Shown one piece after another: positions 24,357-30,747 of a DNA stretch of 45,011 nt. Position 1 is the stretch's first letter. Each line of letters begins with the position of its first letter. A program made the translations under genes and the position numbers. The notes beneath the pieces were generated by a model. It saw only the letters and a program-made list of their open reading frames with translations. It searched no databases and was not told where the DNA came from. Source of the DNA: Gemmatimonadota bacterium (GTDB taxonomy: Bacteria > Gemmatimonadota > Gemmatimonadetes > Gemmatimonadales > GWC2-71-9); NCBI GenBank assembly GCA_022566515.1, contig JADFIT010000008.1, forward strand, positions 1-45,011. Direction: 5' to 3'.

Positions 24357-27197
24357 ATGGCATCCTTACTCGAGCGTCTTCAGGAAGCATTAAGCCCCGA
24401 TTACGAGGTCCAGCACGAGCTGGCGGCAGGGGGCATGGGAGTGGTGTTCCTCGCGCGGGACGTTGCCCTCGACCGGAGGGTGGCCGTCAAGGTCTTGCTG
24501 CCCGAAATCGCCACTGAAGTCGCCGCGCAGCGCTTCCTCCGGGAAGCTCGCATTCTCGCAAGCCTGAGTCACTCCCACATCATTCCGGTTCACCACGTCG
24601 GAGAGGCAGACGGCCTGTTCTACTACGTGATGGACTACATGGAAGGAGCTACGCTTGCGGACGCGCTGCGGCGCGGGCCGATGAGTGTTGGCGGGGCCGT
24701 CAAACTGGGACGCGATCTCCTCGACGCACTGGAAGAAGTACACAAGCGGGGCATCGTCCATCGCGACATCAAACCGGCCAACGTGTTCTTGCTGGGCAGA
24801 CGGGCCCTGCTGGGAGATTTCGGTATTGCGAAGCCCCGGCGTGGGACGGAGGAGACCCTGACTCAGACCGGCGGCGTGATCGGCACCCCGGATTACATGC
24901 CCCCCGAGCAGATATCCGGCCATGAGGTGAGTGCTCAGACGGATGTCTACACCGTGGCGATGGTGTTGTACGAGGCGATTAGCGGCCGGCGGTGGAATAT
25001 CGGCGAGGAGCCGAGCAGCGCCGACTGGTCTGGAGTGCCGGGTAAGATCGCTCGGGTCCTGCGGGGTGCACTGGCGTTCGACCCCGAGAACCGCTGGCCG
25101 GATGCTGCGACGTTCCGTAAGAAGCTTTGGAATACGCGGGTCCGCCGCTATCAGTGGCGTGCCGCAGCGCTCACTGCCGCTGGGATTGTGGCGGGTGGTG
25201 TGTTCGTGGGGACGATTCTCACGTTGCGGAACCCTTCGCCGGTTCCCGGAGCGCTGGTAGTGAGGGTTGAGCCGTTTCAGCAAGTCGGTGCCGACGCGCT
25301 TCGGCTGACGGACTCGGTTACTGCGTTCGTCGTCCGCAGCCTGGGCCAGAGTACGGATTTTCACGTCTGTGAGCCGAGCGCATCCTGTAGAAACGCGACG
25401 GTCACGTTGCACGGTTCGGTGACGCTGTCGGATGTCTTCTTCACGGTGAAAGTGGAAACCAGAGACCTGTTCGGCTTGGTGACAACCGAGTACGCGAGCC
25501 GAATGGGGCGCAGCGAAGATTGGCGGGTGGTCGCCGATTCAGTTGCCTACGACGTCCTCCGCGCTTTGTGGAGTCAAAGTAGCCCGCTTGCCAAGTGGCT
25601 GCCGCGCAGGGCTCTCCCCCAAGGAAACACGTCAGGCTTCAACCGCTTCATCGCAGCAGAGCGTCTGTTCAACGAAGCCCGTTGGGGCGAGGCTCGCGAT
25701 GCGTATGCTGCTGCTGCCGAAGGGGATTCCGGGTGCTGGCTGTGTTCGTGGCGCATAACAGAGATCGATCGGCAACGTCCGGGGGCAGGGTTGGATTCAG
25801 TGCACATGCAACGGGTTCTCGACAACAGAGAACTCTTTCCCGCGCATTATCAGCCGCTCATCGAGTTGGAAACACTCGAAGCGCCGGATGAGCGCCTCGA
25901 TATCCTCAGGACGGCCGTGGCACGGTGGCCCCACTTTTACTACCTGCACTACCGGCTGGGTGAAGAGCTATTCAATCGCGGTCCGCTAGCGGGGCACCTT
26001 CGTCGGGAAGCGCGGCTTCCACTGCTGGAAGCCACGAGGCGCAGGCCGGGATTCGGGCCTGCCTGGCAGGAATTGGCCTGGGTAGAGGTCGCGGAGGGAG
26101 ATGCCGAGAGGGCACGAGACGCCTTAGACAACTTGTTCAGTCTACCTGAACCCAAGGACCCTTTTTCGAGGGCGTCCAGAATGCTTATTTCGGTCGGTGC
26201 GGCGTACCGTTTCGAGGGAACTCAGGGTGGGGGGGATGCTTTGGTCGTCGGGCTCGACGACCCTGAGATTGGCGAAATACCGGACCTCCCCTCCGGCCCC
26301 CGGCTGATGCCCCTCTTTGACGCTCCCGAGGGTGCCGTCCATTTCGGAAAAATGGTCGCTGCGATGGGCCCCGGGTCTGAGCTTGAGCAGTCGGGTCTCA
26401 TTGCGCAGATGTTCGGGCACCTCGCACTAGGTCAGATCAGCTTGGCGCGGCGGCGGGCGCGAGACATAACCACGCGCTTCGAGCTCGATGGATTCCGCCT
26501 CTTCGCCGCCCAGCTCGACGCATTTCTGTTGTTCTTCGATGCGGCGGCGGTCGATCTCGACCGCAACACAGTAGTGGACAATCTTCGGCAGTACGTTGGG
26601 CGGGGGTCGGGTACGGAAATGCAGCGGCGACGGGCGGCCTGGACGTTGGCGTTGCTGCAGCGTCAAGCTGGACAGCATGTGGCGGCCGACCGCAATGCGG
26701 GATTGGTGGTGACCGACTCAGAACCTCAGCCGCTGGCGATCCTGCTCGAGGCGCAACGGCACGCGACGGACGGTGATCTCGAGAGGGCGCTGCTGTTGGC
26801 CGAGGGTCTCACCCGATGGGAACGCGCAAAATATGTTACGGCCCGCGTGGTCGGGCCCTTCTTCCGCACCGCTCTCCACCTGCTCCGGGCGGAGTGGTAC
26901 GCCGCGAGCAACAACCCTGAGGCGGCGCGTCGGCAACTCGTATGGCACGAGGGTTGGGATCAGACGGGACTTCCCATCGGTGCACCGAGGGTCGAAGAGG
27001 TGGACTGGGCGTTTGGAACTATCGGCCGGTGGCGACGGGCCAGTGTGCTCGAACGCTTGGGAGATGAGGGGGAGCTGTGCCATGTGTACGGCGACATCGA
27101 GCGGCTCTGGTCGAAGGGCGATCCTGTCTACGCCGCGCGCGCGGACACTGCGCAACAGAGATTCCGCGAACTCGACTGCGAAGCGACAAGCGGCTGA
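24357..27197 (+). CDS. Transmembrane Ser/Thr protein kinase with large TPR-like sensor domain
   Basis: The product is 946 aa. The kinase domain (about residues 15-260) is complete: glycine loop LAAGGMGVVFLA, Lys45 (VAVKVL), Asp137 in HRDIKPANV, DFG 154-156 and GTPDYMPPEQ. One membrane helix lies at about 268-290. A region of about 120 residues (GALVVRVEPFQQVGAD... DFHVCEP) resembles the adenylate-cyclase/TolB-like domain found between such kinases and repeat regions. Residues of about 440-930 form helical repeats of TPR type (FNEARWGEARDAYAAAAEGD, WAEVAEGDAERARDAL-like units). The layout puts the kinase inside and the repeats outside the membrane. Its stop TGA overlaps the ATG of the SARP regulator by one base, so kinase and regulator are made together and probably form a signalling pair. 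Confidence 0.9.
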   Translation: MASLLERLQEALSPDYEVQHELAAGGMGVVFLARDVALDRRVAVKVLLPEIATEVAAQRFLREARILASLSHSHIIPVHHVGEADGLFYYVMDYMEGATLADALRRGPMSVGGAVKLGRDLLDALEEVHKRGIVHRDIKPANVFLLGRRALLGDFGIAKPRRGTEETLTQTGGVIGTPDYMPPEQISGHEVSAQTDVYTVAMVLYEAISGRRWNIGEEPSSADWSGVPGKIARVLRGALAFDPENRWPDAATFRKKLWNTRVRRYQWRAAALTAAGIVAGGVFVGTILTLRNPSPVPGALVVRVEPFQQVGADALRLTDSVTAFVVRSLGQSTDFHVCEPSASCRNATVTLHGSVTLSDVFFTVKVETRDLFGLVTTEYASRMGRSEDWRVVADSVAYDVLRALWSQSSPLAKWLPRRALPQGNTSGFNRFIAAERLFNEARWGEARDAYAAAAEGDSGCWLCSWRITEIDRQRPGAGLDSVHMQRVLDNRELFPAHYQPLIELETLEAPDERLDILRTAVARWPHFYYLHYRLGEELFNRGPLAGHLRREARLPLLEATRRRPGFGPAWQELAWVEVAEGDAERARDALDNLFSLPEPKDPFSRASRMLISVGAAYRFEGTQGGGDALVVGLDDPEIGEIPDLPSGPRLMPLFDAPEGAVHFGKMVAAMGPGSELEQSGLIAQMFGHLALGQISLARRRARDITTRFELDGFRLFAAQLDAFLLFFDAAAVDLDRNTVVDNLRQYVGRGSGTEMQRRRAAWTLALLQRQAGQHVAADRNAGLVVTDSEPQPLAILLEAQRHATDGDLERALLLAEGLTRWERAKYVTARVVGPFFRTALHLLRAEWYAASNNPEAARRQLVWHEGWDQTGLPIGAPRVEEVDWAFGTIGRWRRASVLERLGDEGELCHVYGDIERLWSKGDPVYAARADTAQQRFRELDCEATSG

Positions 27198-29107
27198 TGA
27201 TCGAGTGTCGTGTCTTGGGTCCGGTCGAGCTGACCGTAAACGGCAAAGCGCCGCACCGCGACCTGCTGCACAAGAAGAACCTCGCCTTACTGCTGTACCT
27301 TGCCCGCTCGCCGGCGCAATCGTGCGGACGGGAGCAATTGATGGCGCTACTGTGGCCGGACCGAGACGAAAAAACGGCGCGCCATTCACTGCGGGAGGCG
27401 ATCCGGGTAATAAAGCGGCACGCCGGAGAAGAGGTAATCACGACCGAGTCGGATCGGGTGCGCCTTGTGGAGAGGGCGGTGCAGCTGGATACAGACGAGC
27501 TAGAGGATTTGAGGGCCCAGGGCTCGTGGCAGGCAGCGGCCCGATTGGTCAGGGGTGAATTTCTGGAGGGTTTCAGCGTGCCCGGCGCCGTGGACTTCGA
27601 TCACTGGCTCGCCGGCGAGCGAATGGCCTGGGGGCATGCGTCGCTGAGAATCCGTGTGGCCGCAGCGAATGAATTGATGCATACCGGCGAAATAACCCAG
27701 GCCGTCGATATGGCCAACAAGGCCTTGCGATCGGAGCCCGGTGCGGACGCTGCGGTTCAAGTCGTGATGTCGAGCATGGCCATCGCCGGCGATCGGGCTG
27801 GTGCTCTGGCGCAGTTCGAGGCCTTCGCACAGGGGTTGACCGCACTCGATGCGGAGCCGGACGGCGTGACTCTGGAGCTTGCCGATCGAATCCGCAAAGA
27901 GCGCCAATGGCAGTGGCCAGAGAGTGCAGGCGAGAGGGTCGGTGCGGAAACGCGCCGTGCACCGCTGGTGGGGCGGGGTGCGCAGCTGCAACGGCTCACC
28001 AAAGCATGGTCTTCCTGTCGCCGTAACAGCACGCCGAGCCTGGTGTTCATCGAGGGCGATCCCGGCGTCGGTCGGAGCCGGCTGGCCGAGGAATTTCTTG
28101 CCAGGGCACGGCTGGATGGGGCCGTAACCGTCACGGCCAGAGCCGTGGCCGCCGATCTCGCTGCGCCATGGAGTGGGGTCATCCAATTGGCCGGATGCGG
28201 GCTGGCCAACACGCCGGGTGCCGCCGGCACCGACCCCAGGGCCGTGGCTACATTGGCGGCCCACAGCGATGAGTGGGCGGAGCGATTCCCAGGGGCTCGG
28301 GCCGAGGCGTCTTTCCCCGGGGATATGGGCAAGGCGTTCCGTGATGCCATGCGGGCCATTTGTGGAGAGCAAGATGTGGTGCTCTTCGTCGACGATGCTC
28401 ACTGGCTGGATGCGGAATCGTTACGAGCGCTTCACGCGGTGCTCCGCGACCTTTCGGAGTCTCCACTGTTCTTGCTGGTGAGCGCGGTCCAACGGTCGGA
28501 ACGCACGGAACTCGATGAGATGAGGTCTCGGATCGCCCGCGATTTTGGCGGCGATTGCATTCGGTTGGCTCCGCTGAGCATTGATGACATTCGGACGCTG
28601 GCCGAGTGGGCGATGCCGGATTACGGGCCTGAGCAGTGTGACCGGCTGGCTCGCCGGGTGGCGATCGACTCAGGCGGGCTTCCGTTGCTCGCCGTGGAGC
28701 TGCTCCACGCCGTGGCCAGCGGGCTCGACCTGGGGCGCCTGAGTGCTGACTGGCCCCAGCCGCTTCGGACCCTCGACCAGACGCTGCCCGCCGACCTTCC
28801 GGAGGCCGCGGTGGGTGCGATCCGGGTTGGTTTTCGGCGGTTGAGCAAGCCCGCCCAAGAAGTCCTCCTGGCGGCGGCGGTGCTCGGCGACCGGGTTCCA
28901 GCCAGCCACCTCGGTGCAGCACCGGATGTAGATGATGCGTCGTTGGGCTCCGCCCTGGAGGAGTTGGAATGGGAGCGGTGGCTCATAGCCGAGCCGCGCG
29001 GCTATTCGCTGCTGGCCAGGATAGTGCGGGACGTGATTCTGCGGGATATGGTCACCCCAGGCAAGCGGGCCCGTATCGAGCAGGCCACCGGGGTATCATC
29101 CGAATAA
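27197..29107 (+). CDS. SARP/BTAD-type regulator with AAA ATPase domain
   Basis: The product is 636 aa. The start at ATG 27197 overlaps the kinase stop (TGATG) and coincides with the typical SARP opening IECRVLGPVELTVNGK; the longer open frame from 27077 is kinase sequence. Residues 1-95 form the OmpR-like winged helix (LWPDRDEKTARHSLREAIR) and 98-236 the BTAD helical domain (AARLVRGEFLEGF...). Residues of about 255-460 form an AAA_16-type NTPase whose Walker A reads GDPGVGRS (287-294), with Arg in place of the usual Lys. Walker B is VVLFVDDAHW (about 394-403). A helical C-terminal region follows with no LuxR helix-turn-helix. It should bind direct-repeat DNA upstream of its targets. Phosphorylation by the coupled kinase is a plausible input. 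Confidence 0.9.
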   Translation: MIECRVLGPVELTVNGKAPHRDLLHKKNLALLLYLARSPAQSCGREQLMALLWPDRDEKTARHSLREAIRVIKRHAGEEVITTESDRVRLVERAVQLDTDELEDLRAQGSWQAAARLVRGEFLEGFSVPGAVDFDHWLAGERMAWGHASLRIRVAAANELMHTGEITQAVDMANKALRSEPGADAAVQVVMSSMAIAGDRAGALAQFEAFAQGLTALDAEPDGVTLELADRIRKERQWQWPESAGERVGAETRRAPLVGRGAQLQRLTKAWSSCRRNSTPSLVFIEGDPGVGRSRLAEEFLARARLDGAVTVTARAVAADLAAPWSGVIQLAGCGLANTPGAAGTDPRAVATLAAHSDEWAERFPGARAEASFPGDMGKAFRDAMRAICGEQDVVLFVDDAHWLDAESLRALHAVLRDLSESPLFLLVSAVQRSERTELDEMRSRIARDFGGDCIRLAPLSIDDIRTLAEWAMPDYGPEQCDRLARRVAIDSGGLPLLAVELLHAVASGLDLGRLSADWPQPLRTLDQTLPADLPEAAVGAIRVGFRRLSKPAQEVLLAAAVLGDRVPASHLGAAPDVDDASLGSALEELEWERWLIAEPRGYSLLARIVRDVILRDMVTPGKRARIEQATGVSSE

Positions 29108-29420
29108 CGCGACCCTCCGCGCGGTGGCGGGTATCGACGGCGGCAACCGCAGGCCTTTGAGGTAGTGCGCCCAGCGGACGTTGGGGCTACATTTACTTTG
29201 TCGTCTGTCAGCCAGCCGAGTCACGTGGTTCTCCCCGACCGGCTGAGCCTTGATCGACCGATGCCGCGAGGAGCGGCACATTTTGAGAGGGGCCCGGCGA
29301 CACAACCGCTCGACACCTTTATAGCAAGTCTATAGCACGTCGAACGTCTACCGTCTTTGACAGCGGCGGGGTTTGCCTCGGCTCCGCAGTCCTTCCGTGA
29401 TTTACCGGAGTGGTGATTAG
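29108..29420. other. Spacer and leader upstream of rho
   Basis: No gene is supported. TATAGCA occurs twice (29320-29326 and 29331-29337), one helical turn apart, and TTGACA is at 29356-29361. These could be promoter or operator elements, but no convincing -35/-10 pair was found. A hairpin with a short T run (29262-29284) lies in the first half. Confidence 0.5.
29262..29284 (+). terminator. Weak terminator after the kinase-SARP operon
   Basis: TGCCGC-GAGGA-GCGGCA forms a 6 bp perfect stem followed by CATTTT. It lies about 155 bases beyond the SARP stop. The short stem and four T make it a modest candidate. Confidence 0.4.
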
Positions 29421-30566
29421 GTGAGCAACAACGATTGTCTTGGAGTTTTGGAAGTTCTCGGCAACGGCGCGGCGTTTATCCGCCGGAAGGAAGCGTGCTA
29501 TACGCCCGGAAAGCGAGACGTCTACGTCGGGCCGAAATTGGTGCGCAAATACGGCCTCCGAACGGGAGATGAAATTTCCGGCGTGGTGGGTAAGCGGCCC
29601 CGCAACGGTAAGAGCGCCCCGCTGGCGAAACTGGACGCCATAAACGGCCGGCCCCCCGAGTCTCTCGGCCACCGTCCGGAGTTCGAAAAACTCGGCGCGC
29701 AGCATCCAGACGAGCAGCTCTCCCTCGAGTGCGCACGGACCATCCGCGGCCAACCCGACTACACCAACCGAATCATCGATCTGCTCTGCCCGTTCGGGAA
29801 GGGCCAGCGAGCACTCATAGTGTCACCACCGAAAGCCGGCAAGACGATGATTCTCCAGTCCGTGGCGCAAGGCATATCCACGAACTACCCCGAGTGTACA
29901 CTGTTCATTGTTCTGGTGGACGAGCGACCGGAGGAAGTGACGGAGATGGAGCTTGCGGGATTCGGAGAGGTTTTTGCATCGAGCTTCGATCATCCTCCAT
30001 CCCGGCATGTGGCTGTGGCGGAGATGTGCGTGCAACGGGCGAGACGGCGGGTGGAAATGGGTGAAGACGTGGTGATCATCTTGGACTCCATCACGAGATT
30101 GGCACGCGCGTACAACACGGTGGAGGAGGGTAGTGGACGAACCCTGTCGGGAGGGCTCGATGCGACGTCCATGGAAAAGCCAAAACGTTTCCTCGGGAGC
30201 GCCCGCAAAATCAACACGGCCAAGGGAGGTGGCTCGCTTAGTATCGTGGCGACGGCCTTGGTGGATACGGGCTCGAAAATGGACCAGGTGATCTTCGAAG
30301 AGTTCAAGGGCACTGGAAATAGCGAATTGCTCTTGAGCCGCGAATTGGCGGATCGCCGCATCTACCCGGCCATCGATCTCGTGGCCAGTGCGACCAGACG
30401 CGAGGAACTTCTCTTGTCCGATGACGCGCTGGCGGCATCCCGAGCGATGCGACGCGAACTCAGCAACGCTACCCCCGTTGACGCCATGAAGAGGCTGTTG
30501 AGCGACATGAAGTCGACCAAATCAAACGAAGAACTCGTGAGTATGGTGGTCGCCCGGAGCCGGTAA
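29421..30566 (+). CDS. rho: Transcription termination factor Rho (short form)
   Basis: The product is 381 aa from GTG 29421. It begins directly with the cold-shock-like primary RNA-binding domain (GVLEVLGNGAAFIRR, RDVYVGPKLVRKYGLRTGDEISG). The N-terminal helical Rho_N domain of about 45 residues seen in E. coli is absent. The RecA-type ATPase has Walker A SPPKAGKT (135-142), LVDERPEEVTEME, VVIILDSITRLARAYNTV, and a Q-loop/R-loop region with GGSLSIVATALVDTGSKMD and FKGTGNSELLLSRELADRR. It carries a one-to-two residue insertion before GGGSL (ARKINTAKGGG). Role: hexameric RNA helicase ending transcription at C-rich unstructured RNA. It stands alone. The stop codon is followed at once by a 27-base C-rich pyrimidine tract. 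Confidence 0.95.
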   Translation: MSNNDCLGVLEVLGNGAAFIRRKEACYTPGKRDVYVGPKLVRKYGLRTGDEISGVVGKRPRNGKSAPLAKLDAINGRPPESLGHRPEFEKLGAQHPDEQLSLECARTIRGQPDYTNRIIDLLCPFGKGQRALIVSPPKAGKTMILQSVAQGISTNYPECTLFIVLVDERPEEVTEMELAGFGEVFASSFDHPPSRHVAVAEMCVQRARRRVEMGEDVVIILDSITRLARAYNTVEEGSGRTLSGGLDATSMEKPKRFLGSARKINTAKGGGSLSIVATALVDTGSKMDQVIFEEFKGTGNSELLLSRELADRRIYPAIDLVASATRREELLLSDDALAASRAMRRELSNATPVDAMKRLLSDMKSTKSNEELVSMVVARSR

Positions 30567-30593
30567 TCCTCCCCCCTTCCCCCTCCCCCCCCT
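30567..30593 (+). promoter_or_regulatory. C-rich pyrimidine tract right after rho: candidate rut site
   Basis: The 27 bases following the TAA of rho contain no purine and are about 80% C, so the rho mRNA ends in an unstructured YC-rich stretch. That is the textbook binding preference of the Rho primary site. It could serve Rho-dependent termination of rho's own transcript, as feedback or simple 3' end formation. Confidence 0.45.
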
Positions 30594-30703
30594 GCCAAAA
30601 GTGTGGTATTAGGAGATTGGTCCAAGCCGGTTAGCTTTTGAATGCGTCCTAGATCAACGGGCGTCTCGGCTGGCGTGATTGCCGGTCGGGAGCGGAGCGA
30701 ACT

Positions 30704-30730
30704 CGAGGCCTGGCCGCTTGCCAGGCCTCG
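30704..30730. terminator. 11 bp hairpin between convergent rho and porin genes
   Basis: CGAGGCCTGGC and GCCAGGCCTCG are perfect inverted copies around CGCTT. The hairpin lies 17 bases beyond the porin stop on the minus strand and 138 bases beyond the rho stop on the plus strand. No T tract follows on either side, so it is a probable but unusual bidirectional terminator. Confidence 0.55.
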
Positions 30731-30747
30731 CCTAATTCCTGCGCTCG

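Noticed and set aside
27500-28402. 300 aa open frame on the minus strand
   Set aside because: Antisense to the SARP-AAA gene; no motif and no ribosome site.
27197-29107. STAND-type defence ATPase
   Set aside because: The N-terminus is a winged helix plus BTAD as in SARP regulators and no effector domain is present.
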